Position numbers and translations under genes: made by a program
NCBI GenBank assembly: GCA_043802925.1
Contig: JAZDKP010000120.1
Location: 1-15,539 of the forward strand
Direction of reading: 5' to 3'
Length of the DNA: 15,539 bases
Origin: JAZDKP01 sp043802925
GTDB taxonomy: Bacteria > Fibrobacterota > OXYB2-FULL-49-7 > JAEUSG01
The notes under the pieces: model-generated
The model's database searches: none
Seen by the model: the letters and a program-made list of their open reading frames with translations, nothing else
Told to the model about the DNA's origin: nothing
Part shown: piece by piece, positions 7,246 through 15,524 of the stretch
Layout: every line of letters starts with the position of its first letter
Numbering within the stretch: the stretch's first letter is position 1

Positions 7246-10200
7246 TTATTTGATGAGCGTTATTCTTCTCTTGATGACTTGGTTACCCGCTTTCGCCTGC
7301 AAAAAATAAATGCCCGAAGCCTGGTTCCCGGCCGTCCAAACGGCCTTGTTGCCATGGATTTGTTTTGACAGATCCGCGACCCGCCTCCCGCTGATATCGT
7401 AAACAGTCAACTGCACGGGCGCTTCAGGGTTCGCCCCGGCATTGGGCCGGATGATCCGGATCGCGATCGACGGGTTGAAAGGGTTGGGAAAAACGCTGAT
7501 CCCGAATTGATGGATACGGTCCAGGGGTGGGTTGTCAATGGAGGTGGGGCCCTGGCTGATGTCGGCCTCATAATCCAGGTAATAGGCCGCGTGATTCGTG
7601 CAGTCCGACCAGTATTTGCAGGCCGTGCCGGCGAAATAGCTGCTCCGGGGTGTAATGATGCGCTTGCCGTCGATGAACTCGTTGTGCGACACGTAACCGG
7701 AATGATAAGTCCCGTGCGCGGTAAAACCCACGATGCGCGGGTTCTGTGTTGAAACGCGCGCCATAGTCGTGGGGTAGACGATAGGAACGGAGTCGGGCCT
7801 GGGATATGACGCGTCATAATAAAACATGGCGTCCGTGAAATAGTCCCTCGCCCTGGCCAGGCGGTCCGGCTCGGTTTTGCCGTGCGCCATGTAAAGAAAC
7901 GCCTCAAGCCCGGCGAACGAAAACAGATAGGGCGTATTGTCGTTGAGCGATTGTACGGTGTTCGGCCTGGTATAAACCATTCCATAGGGACAGCGGATGG
8001 AATCCGCGCCCTGCATTTCCCAGTAGCCGCCGAAAATCCGGTCGCGAAGCAGGATGGTGGAAACGGAATCCATGAATTCCACGATTTTGGGAAGGTCCGG
8101 ATCCGCGGGATTCACCCGTTTCATGGTGGTGTAAAGACGCATGACGCCTAACACGCCGATGCGCAGCATGTTGGTGGTCACCTGCCAGTCGGAACCCACG
8201 GGGTTGGACCAGTCCGCGGGCCGCGTGTAACGGCCCGGATTGGTTTTCAGGCAGTTATAAAGGCTCTGATTGAAGGCTTTGCGGGCCGTGGTCAGGTACC
8301 GGGCGTCTCCGAAGACATCGTAGGCCGTGGCAAGACTGAGAAGCGGCCAGGTAATCGAGCGGATTTCATCATTAAAAAAGGTCTGGCTTTCGTTCGTCGC
8401 CAACGTAGAGGGGCCGTGCAGGTTCCGGTCGGAGGCGTCGGCCCGGAAACGGAAAACATCGCGGGTGAGCCGGTCGCCGGTGAGCAGGTAATGCAGGGCA
8501 ATCCCTTCGTTCCAGTTGTGGCTCGTTTTAGGCATCTGATATCCGTCATCCACGATGAAGTGCAGCCACTTTTCATAATAACTGACGCCCGCCTGATACC
8601 AGATTTTCCAGACAGGATCCGTGCCGTCGTAGGAATTAGGCCAGGTATTGGTGAGCGGCGTCGTCGACCAGTAGTTGCAGGTCCCGAGGTCCCGGAGAAA
8701 GACGGTTTCATCGGCGCCTTCATAGAACATTTTTCCGTTGCCGGTCCTTAGGAATCCGTACAGCATGGCGCCCGATAAATCGTAGTGCAGGTTGTTGAAG
8801 GCATCGGACCACTTCCAGTCGCCGTAATTGACCCATCCGAGGGCATGGGTATGAAAGTTGAAATTGCGCATCATGTCGAGGTCCATTTTATGGCCCCAGG
8901 CATTTTCATCCTGAATGGCGGCGTTCGTATCGACGAAAACCTGATGCATGCGCTTCTGCCGGAAAATGGCGGTGTCGAGCCGCGGCTGGCCGGCGACAGC
9001 GTAATCGGCAAGCGGGAAGGGGCCGAGCCCCGCGGCCGAGTGATAATATACCGGGGAGGCCAGTCCGATGAGCGGACGCTGCGTCGCCAGGTTGAAATCC
9101 AGGGCGGCCTGCGTGCTCTGCGCGCCGGAATAAAACTTGAGGTCCGTGACCCAGGTGCGCTGGCGGCTCCCGGGCAGCCAGTAATCTGCGGCCTTGACCC
9201 ACAGGGTATATTTATCGTACTTGACGTTGCCTTTGACGTCAATCGGAAGATAGCGGACCTCGAGGGCGTTTGCCAGCGCGGCGAAGCCGGCCGGGTGCAT
9301 CTGCCAGAAATTGCGGCGCGACACCATCAGGCCCGTCGTGCCGTTGTTGATGTCGAGCCACCCCTCGCACGCGTTGCCGTTCTTCACGTCAACGCCGTTC
9401 CGGGTGTACCAGTAATGGATGTTCGAATTCTTTTCCGTGGAAGGGGGCGGCGTGCCGTCGTCGCAATAGGGATTGGTGGCGTTGAGATGGGCCAGCAGGA
9501 ATTCGAGCGAATCCGTGGCGCCAAGCGTGGTGGAATAACTTTCCGGACCCAGCACCGCGGCCGACGCTCCGTGCGTGTACCCCAGGCGCAAAAAGAAACC
9601 CTTGAACGTCAGGCTCTCGTGGACACCATAGAAACCGGGGTTGTGCAGCGTCGAATGGACGGTGATAAAATCCTTTCCCGCATAGGCGTGGATGCGCATG
9701 ATGAACCGGAGGGGACGCTTGCCCCAGGCCACGTAACCGCTGTCCGTCACTAACTGTTCATTGGTGGAACTGTAGAAAAAACCAACCACCCGGATGCAGA
9801 CGCGCAGGGGTCCCTGCTCTTCAATGTAACAGGAGTCGGCGTTGGCGCGGCCGAAGTATTCGGTGGCGCCCTGGGTCACGATAAGACCGCTCGTGTTGTC
9901 CGCGTTCACCATCAGGGTGCTTCCGTTCCAAACCTTGTTCAAACCGTTAAAGGAATTGCCTTTGAGCACTTCAAAAGTAATGGCGCCGGTCGCCACGGTT
10001 ATTTTGGTCGCGGAATCGGCCACGGTCAGGGAGGTGGCGGGAATTTGGGTGCCGGCAACAAGATCAAAATTTTGCGACGCCCTGGACGCCAGCGTGGGCT
10101 GGATATCGCAAAGCACCCATTTGGCGCTTCCGTCCGGCCACAGAGCCAGGGTGGTGAACTGGCCGTTCATGCCCGAAACATGCACGGGCGCGGGTTGTTC

Positions 10201-10368
10201 AAGCGCGGCGCCTGGAATTTGTCCCTGTTCCACGGGAAGGCCGAAGGTGGCGGGCATCGCGGTCCGGCTGACGCCGGAATATTCGGTGATGGAAAATTGT
10301 ACGGGAAGCGGGTGCGTGTCAGCACAGGCAAAAACGAAGATCGCGAGCAATAAACGATACCGGCCCAT
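7246..10368 (-). CDS. secreted PcRGLX/YetA-like protein (putative polysaccharide lyase relative) with T9SS sorting domain
   Basis: A 1040-residue exported protein. The signal peptide is residues 1 to about 18 (MGRYRLLLAIFVFACA); Cys15 could be lipidated but its context (VFAC) is poor. Residues about 20-105 look like the PcRGLX-like RIFT barrel (VQFSITEYSGVSR, LALWPDGSAKWVLCDIQ). Residues about 115-330 look like the central beta-sandwich (TKITVATGAITFEV, IEEQGPLRVCIRVVG, MRIHAYAGKDFITVHSTL). Residues about 480-900 are helix-rich and Trp/Tyr-rich, as in an alpha/alpha toroid (HNWNEGIALHYLLTGDR). Residues 955-1040 form a T9SS type A-like sorting domain (FPNPFNPSIAIRI, VYDISGRRV, ASGIYFLQ). PcRGLX is an exo-rhamnogalacturonan lyase (PL26), so pectin-like glycan cleavage is a reasonable but unproven role. 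GGGGA precedes the ATG. It is a divergent paralogue of the gene at 10504-13821 and lacks that protein's FN3 domain. Confidence 0.82.
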   Translation of the reverse strand: MGRYRLLLAIFVFACADTHPLPVQFSITEYSGVSRTAMPATFGLPVEQGQIPGAALEQPAPVHVSGMNGQFTTLALWPDGSAKWVLCDIQPTLASRASQNFDLVAGTQIPATSLTVADSATKITVATGAITFEVLKGNSFNGLNKVWNGSTLMVNADNTSGLIVTQGATEYFGRANADSCYIEEQGPLRVCIRVVGFFYSSTNEQLVTDSGYVAWGKRPLRFIMRIHAYAGKDFITVHSTLHNPGFYGVHESLTFKGFFLRLGYTHGASAAVLGPESYSTTLGATDSLEFLLAHLNATNPYCDDGTPPPSTEKNSNIHYWYTRNGVDVKNGNACEGWLDINNGTTGLMVSRRNFWQMHPAGFAALANALEVRYLPIDVKGNVKYDKYTLWVKAADYWLPGSRQRTWVTDLKFYSGAQSTQAALDFNLATQRPLIGLASPVYYHSAAGLGPFPLADYAVAGQPRLDTAIFRQKRMHQVFVDTNAAIQDENAWGHKMDLDMMRNFNFHTHALGWVNYGDWKWSDAFNNLHYDLSGAMLYGFLRTGNGKMFYEGADETVFLRDLGTCNYWSTTPLTNTWPNSYDGTDPVWKIWYQAGVSYYEKWLHFIVDDGYQMPKTSHNWNEGIALHYLLTGDRLTRDVFRFRADASDRNLHGPSTLATNESQTFFNDEIRSITWPLLSLATAYDVFGDARYLTTARKAFNQSLYNCLKTNPGRYTRPADWSNPVGSDWQVTTNMLRIGVLGVMRLYTTMKRVNPADPDLPKIVEFMDSVSTILLRDRIFGGYWEMQGADSIRCPYGMVYTRPNTVQSLNDNTPYLFSFAGLEAFLYMAHGKTEPDRLARARDYFTDAMFYYDASYPRPDSVPIVYPTTMARVSTQNPRIVGFTAHGTYHSGYVSHNEFIDGKRIITPRSSYFAGTACKYWSDCTNHAAYYLDYEADISQGPTSIDNPPLDRIHQFGISVFPNPFNPSIAIRIIRPNAGANPEAPVQLTVYDISGRRVADLSKQIHGNKAVWTAGNQASGIYFLQAKAGNQVIKRRITLIK

Positions 10369-10427
10369 TTTATTCCCCTTTTTAATAATTTTTATTCACG
10401 GCTTTAGAAACAACCCAAGCCCTGATT

Positions 10428-10456
10428 AAAATATTTTTTTGGGCCAGACCAGTCAA
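10428..10456 (-). promoter_or_regulatory. candidate sigma70-like promoter for the third secreted-protein gene
   Basis: On the minus strand, TTGACT (10456-10451), a 17-base spacer ending in seven A, and TATTTT (10433-10428). Expected transcription start is near 10421, leaving a leader of about 50 bases before the ATG at 10368. This is the best promoter match in the window. The 13-base homopolymer lies 19 bases upstream of the -35. Confidence 0.5.
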
Positions 10457-10475
10457 TACTAACCTCTCACCTCTG

Positions 10476-10488
10476 CCCCCCCCCCCCC
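10476..10488. repeat. 13-base C homopolymer (G on the coding strand)
   Basis: An uninterrupted run of 13 C lies between the stop codon of the upstream gene (10504-10506) and the promoter at 10428-10456. It is outside both reading frames, so length change would not shift a protein but could alter upstream promoter contacts or transcript read-through. Runs of this length are prone to slippage and also to sequencing error. Confidence 0.95.
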
Positions 10489-10503
10489 GCGAATCCGATT
10501 TTT

Positions 10504-13500
10504 TCAGCGCAGGTAGACCATCTGCTTCTGCATCGTGAGCTTGCCGCACATGAGTCGACAGAGGTAGACCCCGCTGCCCAGACCCCGGCCGGACGCGTCC
10601 CTGCCGTCCCATACAACCGTGTGAACGCCTGCCTCCTGTTCGCCGTTCACGAGTGTCCGGATGATCCGGCCCTGAATGTCAAGCACCTGGAGCCGGAGCA
10701 CCCGCTTTTCGCCGCGGATGCCGGGCAGCGCGTACCGGACTGTTGTCAGCGGGTTGAATGGATTTGGCGAGTTGCCGTAAAGGGCGAAGCGCGCCGTTCC
10801 TTTGGCGTGGGTCTCAATTCCGGTCGTGGCCTGCACAACATTGGAAATGCCCGAAACATTTCCCGAACTGTCGTAACTCACGAGCGCGAAGTAATAGGAC
10901 GCCGCGTCCTTGAGGCCGCTCACATGAAAGGTCTCGCTGCTTCCGGCCACAGAGGGTGTGGGTTCGTCGGCGACATTGTCCGCGGCCCAAAAAGAAATTT
11001 CCCGCGTGGTGATGTAATTCCTTGCTTTGGCCAGATACTCCGCGTTCGTGGCCGGCAGGGGAGCGCGCAGGTCAGGCCAGCCCGTGCTGTCCGCAGGATT
11101 CCAGCGCTTTACAAAATCAACGATGGGCGCGCCCTGCCAGCACTTGACCTGGTACGAGGCAGCGCGGCCGGCAGTACCGTCTCCGCCGGGCGCGGTCCAG
11201 TTTAGCACGATGGACCAGCCGGAAGAGTCCATCGGCGACGTAGCCATGAGGTTGGTAACCGTGGCCGGCGGCACAGTATCGAGCTGCCAGCGCTTCCAGA
11301 GGCTTTGGTAGTAGCACATCAGCCGGTGATCGGCAAAGGTATTCTGATAGGTCGGCAGGGCCCCTTCGAGCACCTTGAACAGTTCGCGCTGGCCGGCTAT
11401 CAAGTAGCCGTAGCATTCTCCCCCAAGCGCCTCACCGGCCGTGCTGGTGAAAACGCCGCTGTCCACTCGCGCACCACTGCCCCAATAGTCGGCCCAGGTG
11501 TATTCCCATCCTTTATAGACGTTGCCTTGCAGTGCCGCGATGTGCTCCAGGTGCTTGGAGGTCAGGATGACAGCATCGCGGATTTCCTCATCACGCGTCT
11601 CTTCCCAGTATTTATACAACGCGCGGATGGCGATGGCGTTCTGAAATTGTGCCGTGACCGCGCTTCGCGGCAGCCGGACCCCGGGATAAGCGGTGCGCCA
11701 CCGCGAGAACAAGCTCGCCCCATAAGCGCCGCCGGAAACAGAGTCCTCGGATTCGGAAATAAACCCAATCGGGCTGCGCCGGGCGGCATTGCGCAGGCAA
11801 TAAGCGTATATTCTTGCGGGCTTGAAGAATAGACTGTCGCCGGTCACCTCATACGCCTGCGTGCTGACAAATAGGGGCCTCCCCACATAGCGGGGCCCAT
11901 AGGGAATCATAATAAAGGAATCGATATTTATCAGCGTGCCATGATGAACACTGTAGGGCCAGCCGGAATATGCGCCATAGGTGCGGTAATACATGCATGT
12001 GGCCGCGCGCACACCTTGATCGAGCATGGAAGTGTATGCCGCAGGATCGCCGGTCAGGTAATAATACTCCAGAACCTGGTAATTGGGCATGTGTCCGTCA
12101 TCCGGCTGATTATTGCGGTGCCATGCAAAACCGGGAAAGGTGGTAAAACGGGTTTGGTAATAAGACCCGGGATTATGAATTTGTGAAAATTCGCTGAGAT
12201 GCGCTTCCGGATTAAGCAAAAAGCTGAGGTCTGATACGCGGTTCTCCGAGGTGTGCACGGGCGCCATATCATTGAAGTAAAAAGTCCTGTGTTCAGCGTA
12301 TTCGAATTCCGTGGGATCACCGGTAATCAAATAGTTGCCGTAGCATGTTGACAAATTCCAATGATCGCCAACCCCGTTGAACCCTTGAATATAGCCGTAT
12401 CGATCCCAGCCGGAATTATAGCCATATTCGGAGACGCCGCCATAGGCGGGTTTGGCATAGCGCACCCAGGCGCCGGGAGCTTTACGGCTCAAGCCCGGGG
12501 CCAGCGCAAAACCGCCGTCCCAGGCCCGGGTATCGCGGTACCAGGCCGGATCATCGGCCAATGCGCGGAGTGGCGCGTCGGCTTTTTTCCAACACGCGTC
12601 CAGCTTGCCGGCTGTTAAAGCGCCGCTGAAAAATTCCAGGCGCATGCGCTGGCTTTTCCGGCTGTAAGGATCGAGCGAGTAAACGGTTCCCTTGTCAGGA
12701 AAGAGTTCAAAGATAATCTGTCCTTGCGTCACGGAAATCGCCTTGGGATAATTGGGGCCGAAGTCGCGCAACGCCGCCATGATTCCAAGTGATCCATCGG
12801 CGAGTGCGACGCCTCCTTTGGCTGTCACCCCGCCCGAAACCCCGGTGACAGTGAAAGCCCCGCTGTCCTGCGCCAGGCGGGAAGCGGAAGCGCTTGCGTT
12901 GCCTGTTACTTCCGACTGCCCGAGCAATGCATAGGATTGGCTGCCGCTTAAATTGAGATTGAGGGTCAGAATATATTTTTTAAACGGCCAGGAATAAGCC
13001 GTATACGGCGTGGCTCCCAGCTCAGGCTTGTCGCCCTCCATGTAGGTATTGGTCACGGCATAGTTCACGTCCACGTAAGCACGGCCTGCATAGGCCGTAA
13101 TGTAGGCCTGCCAGCCATATAACCCCTTGCTAACGCCGCTCGCGGCCGCGTAATGACGGCCCTCGGCATGCAGCACCACTTTGAGCGGCCCCTGCTCTAT
13201 GATTTTTACAAAGGCCGGCGCGGCTTGGTTTGTCGTATGGACCGTCCCTTCCACACACCCCCCGGCGGCCCAATCCCCGGCTGTGATGGCGCCCCCGTTC
13301 GCGGTGTTTGACGCGATTATTTTTTCAGTGGTTTCGTACAAGCCATCATGGTCGGCGTCCAGCCACGCTTCATCAAAAAGATTAAACGCCTGTTTGGAGA
13401 TCGTGAATTTGAGCGGACCGGTCACGACCATAATTTTGTCCGTTGAATCCGTCACTGTTAATGGCGTGGATGGCGCGCCGGCAGAATTGTCGTCCTTTAA

Positions 13501-13821
13501 ACGAAAAGAGGTTTGCCCCGCGGCCGGCACCGTTGCCTGAAAATCCATGAGCACCCATTTTATCGAAGGATTAGGGTTCATCCCGGTGTTTTTCTCGTAC
13601 CACCAGCGGGAAAGCGCTTTGAACTGGGCGGGTACCGTTACGCCCGAACCATTGACAACATGCAGTTTCGTCAGATCCGTTACCGCATCGGCCGGCAGGG
13701 GCATGCCCGCGGACACCGCGTCGGTATCACGCGCCACGTCCGCCCAGTTGGACACCGTGAAAGGCACGTTGAGGGCAGCAAAAACAGAAACAGTTGCGAC
13801 CAGGATTCCCTTGACAACCAT
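10504..13821 (-). CDS. secreted PcRGLX/YetA-like protein with FN3 and FlgD-Ig-like sorting domain
   Basis: A 1105-residue exported protein with a signal peptide (MVVKGILVATVSVFAA, cut near residue 16). Residues about 19-108 resemble the PcRGLX-like RIFT barrel (GMPLPADAVTDL, VPAQFKALSRWW, SIKWVLMDFQA). Residues about 120-340 resemble the central beta-sandwich (DKIMVVTGPLKFTIS, IIEQGPLKVVLHAEGRHY, YITAYAGRAYVDVNYAVTN). Residues about 420-840 are Trp/Tyr-rich and helical, toroid-like (DGHMPNYQVLEYYYLTGD). Residues about 848-1002 form a fibronectin type III-like domain (PPATVTNL to SYDSSGNVS) with a long insert. Residues 1012-1105 are a FlgD-Ig-like sorting domain (SPNPFNPLTTVRYALP, VVWDGRDASGRGLGSGVYL). 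Related lyases act on rhamnogalacturonan (PL26); the substrate here is inferred. AAGGAG at 13827-13832 sits five bases from the ATG, and only 17 bases separate it from the upstream propeller gene, so the two are surely cotranscribed. Confidence 0.82.
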   Translation of the reverse strand: MVVKGILVATVSVFAALNVPFTVSNWADVARDTDAVSAGMPLPADAVTDLTKLHVVNGSGVTVPAQFKALSRWWYEKNTGMNPNPSIKWVLMDFQATVPAAGQTSFRLKDDNSAGAPSTPLTVTDSTDKIMVVTGPLKFTISKQAFNLFDEAWLDADHDGLYETTEKIIASNTANGGAITAGDWAAGGCVEGTVHTTNQAAPAFVKIIEQGPLKVVLHAEGRHYAAASGVSKGLYGWQAYITAYAGRAYVDVNYAVTNTYMEGDKPELGATPYTAYSWPFKKYILTLNLNLSGSQSYALLGQSEVTGNASASASRLAQDSGAFTVTGVSGGVTAKGGVALADGSLGIMAALRDFGPNYPKAISVTQGQIIFELFPDKGTVYSLDPYSRKSQRMRLEFFSGALTAGKLDACWKKADAPLRALADDPAWYRDTRAWDGGFALAPGLSRKAPGAWVRYAKPAYGGVSEYGYNSGWDRYGYIQGFNGVGDHWNLSTCYGNYLITGDPTEFEYAEHRTFYFNDMAPVHTSENRVSDLSFLLNPEAHLSEFSQIHNPGSYYQTRFTTFPGFAWHRNNQPDDGHMPNYQVLEYYYLTGDPAAYTSMLDQGVRAATCMYYRTYGAYSGWPYSVHHGTLINIDSFIMIPYGPRYVGRPLFVSTQAYEVTGDSLFFKPARIYAYCLRNAARRSPIGFISESEDSVSGGAYGASLFSRWRTAYPGVRLPRSAVTAQFQNAIAIRALYKYWEETRDEEIRDAVILTSKHLEHIAALQGNVYKGWEYTWADYWGSGARVDSGVFTSTAGEALGGECYGYLIAGQRELFKVLEGALPTYQNTFADHRLMCYYQSLWKRWQLDTVPPATVTNLMATSPMDSSGWSIVLNWTAPGGDGTAGRAASYQVKCWQGAPIVDFVKRWNPADSTGWPDLRAPLPATNAEYLAKARNYITTREISFWAADNVADEPTPSVAGSSETFHVSGLKDAASYYFALVSYDSSGNVSGISNVVQATTGIETHAKGTARFALYGNSPNPFNPLTTVRYALPGIRGEKRVLRLQVLDIQGRIIRTLVNGEQEAGVHTVVWDGRDASGRGLGSGVYLCRLMCGKLTMQKQMVYLR

Positions 13822-13838
13822 CGGAACTCCTTTAATAA

Positions 13839-15380
13839 TTATTGCGGCGTTATCCTTGCTACTTTTTCAATATATTGCCGCTCATTAACCAATAATCTTG
13901 CAAAGTACACACCCGGCGCCAGCTTTTCGGGCTTCCAAGCGATGCGATAAGTTCCGGGTTCCTGCGTGCCATCCGCAAGTGAAGCCACTTTTTTCCCCTC
14001 TGTATTATAGACGGCCAGGCGAACCACGCTCTTTTCGGAAAGATGATAGGTCAGGATTGTTGAACCGCTGAAAGGATTGGGCTGGCTCCTGAAAGCGGGA
14101 AAAGCCGCTTTTTCTTTTGACAACTGTTTCTCGGCCGGCGTAGGGTCCTTCACCGCATACTCAAGTGGAATCTTGCAGAATCGGATGTGGGAGGTGGTGG
14201 TCATGCCGTCACACCAGGCCAATGGGACAACATTTCCGGGGCAAAGGTAAGGGGCCGCCAGGTTGCGGTTGGGCATGCTGTCCGCAATGACCGTAACAGG
14301 GGTGGTGGCAAAGGTTCCGGTCAGGCGATTATAGGGCAGACAGAAAATATCCGTCCCGTTTGTTCCGTTCTGGGTCCAGAAATTCAACACATAGTCCCCG
14401 CAAATGGTGTTGACAGCATAGTATATTTTATAGGATTGATTCAGAACAAGAGCGTGTTTTGACCACGCGGAACCGTTATAAATGAATGATATCAGATTCT
14501 GGTTTCCATCATTGGCAGGGGTGAGGAGATAGACATTGTTTTCATCTGAATTCAGCCGGAAAGCAGCTGCCGCGGTGCTCGAAGAGGGAGAGCCGGGAAT
14601 ACTCACGACGGGGCCCCAGCTTGTTCCATCAAACAGACGATATCTGAAGTAGTATCCCGATCCCGTCCAGACCGCCATGATGCCGTTCTTGTATTTCACT
14701 ACTTGGGGCGCATAGCTCATCCCCCAACCTGTGGGGTTGTTGACCCCTGTATCGATGGCAATCAGACCTCCAAGACCCTGGAAAGAGGCGCCGCCGTCAT
14801 AGGTAATCAGGATATGCGGTTCTTCATGGCCGACATGGTCGGTCCATTGGTAGGCGATGACAACCGTGTCTTCGCCAAGTGGGTAACCGCCGAATCCGGT
14901 ATAGCTGCAGAAATAATTGGGGACATGGTTGACGCTATCTCGGATAACATGGGCGGCGCCAACGTCAAGCGTACCCTCCCGGTACCTGGCTTTCATGAAA
15001 TAGCGTGGAACGGGCGCCCCTAAACGGCCCGAGCAACCCCAGACGTAGGTCCAATAAATATTACCGTTGAGATCTCCGTAAATTCCATGGTGGTTGTTGG
15101 GAGAGCCGCCGGCGCCGGCGTTGGGAGCCTGTATCAATGTCACGGTTTGGCCGTTCCAGGTCGTGCCGTTGGATGAGGTGAGAAGGTATTTTCCGCCGCT
15201 AATCACCATGATGTATTCGCTGTCATTATGAATTCCAATATTTCTTGAATACTCATGTCCAATGGGTGGGTACACGCTATATGCGCCCATGGTCATGACA
15301 TCGACAGGGGAGAGAGTCCCTTGTGATGGGGCGACTTGAAAAAGTGAAAGAAGCAGAAAAAAGACAATTGAGATACGCAT
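13839..15380 (-). CDS. secreted BNR/Asp-box beta-propeller protein with T9SS sorting domain
   Basis: A 513-residue exported protein. The start at 15380 is chosen because AAGGAG (15386-15391) lies five bases upstream and the first residues form a signal peptide (MRISIVFFLLLSLFQVAPSQ, cut near residue 20). Extension to an ATG at 15494 would add 38 residues without signal-peptide character and run through the inverted-repeat element. The body (about 25-405) has repeated Asp-box-like turns, TSSNGTTW (68-75), TYDGGASF (193-200), FDGTSW (250-255) and YNGSAW (301-306), which point to a sialidase-like or BNR_4-type beta-propeller. Such propellers include sialidases and some polysaccharide lyases; catalytic residues were not identified. 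Residues about 427-513 form a type A sorting domain (PNPFSGSTILTYHLSE, VYNTEGKKV, LAPGVYFARLL). It is the first gene of the leftward block. Function beyond glycan binding or cleavage is unknown. Confidence 0.78.
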   Translation of the reverse strand: MRISIVFFLLLSLFQVAPSQGTLSPVDVMTMGAYSVYPPIGHEYSRNIGIHNDSEYIMVISGGKYLLTSSNGTTWNGQTVTLIQAPNAGAGGSPNNHHGIYGDLNGNIYWTYVWGCSGRLGAPVPRYFMKARYREGTLDVGAAHVIRDSVNHVPNYFCSYTGFGGYPLGEDTVVIAYQWTDHVGHEEPHILITYDGGASFQGLGGLIAIDTGVNNPTGWGMSYAPQVVKYKNGIMAVWTGSGYYFRYRLFDGTSWGPVVSIPGSPSSSTAAAAFRLNSDENNVYLLTPANDGNQNLISFIYNGSAWSKHALVLNQSYKIYYAVNTICGDYVLNFWTQNGTNGTDIFCLPYNRLTGTFATTPVTVIADSMPNRNLAAPYLCPGNVVPLAWCDGMTTTSHIRFCKIPLEYAVKDPTPAEKQLSKEKAAFPAFRSQPNPFSGSTILTYHLSEKSVVRLAVYNTEGKKVASLADGTQEPGTYRIAWKPEKLAPGVYFARLLVNERQYIEKVARITPQ

Positions 15381-15385
15381 AGATT

Positions 15386-15391
15386 CTCCTT
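15386..15391 (-). promoter_or_regulatory. Shine-Dalgarno fixing the start of the propeller gene
   Basis: AAGGAG on the minus strand, five bases before the ATG at 15380-15378. It decides between this start and the upstream in-frame ATG at 15494, which has no comparable site. Confidence 0.8.
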
Positions 15392-15421
15392 GGTTATAAA
15401 TGAATCCTCCCCGCAGCAAGG

Positions 15422-15436
15422 AGGCTGTGTCGTAAT
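15422..15436. repeat. left terminal inverted repeat of a 118-base segment
   Basis: AGGCTGTGTCGTAAT. Its reverse complement occurs at 15525-15539 with 14 of 15 bases matching. The pair brackets a 118-base segment. The spacing and length look like the ends of a very small non-autonomous mobile element or an IS remnant. Confidence 0.6.
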
Positions 15437-15524
15437 TGACAGAAGGAGGCCGCTCCCACATCATCTTGTAGCTGTCTGAGTTAATGGACCGCAATGTGTT
15501 GACCAGGGGGATCCAATAAAGATG

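Noticed and set aside
8785..9753. Open frame of 322 codons on the plus strand inside the first RIFT-barrel gene
   Set aside because: It is antisense to a well-supported secreted protein, has no ribosome site or signal peptide, and its composition mirrors the other strand.
10382..10612. Small minus-strand frame crossing the homopolymer, as a possible phase-variable coding extension
   Set aside because: The upstream gene already stops at 10504 with a complete sorting domain, before the tract, so slippage in the tract cannot change its product. The small frame has no ribosome site or family resemblance.
15381..15494. N-terminal extension of the propeller protein to an ATG at 15494
   Set aside because: The added residues would precede the signal peptide and run through the inverted-repeat segment, while AAGGAG sits correctly before the ATG at 15380.
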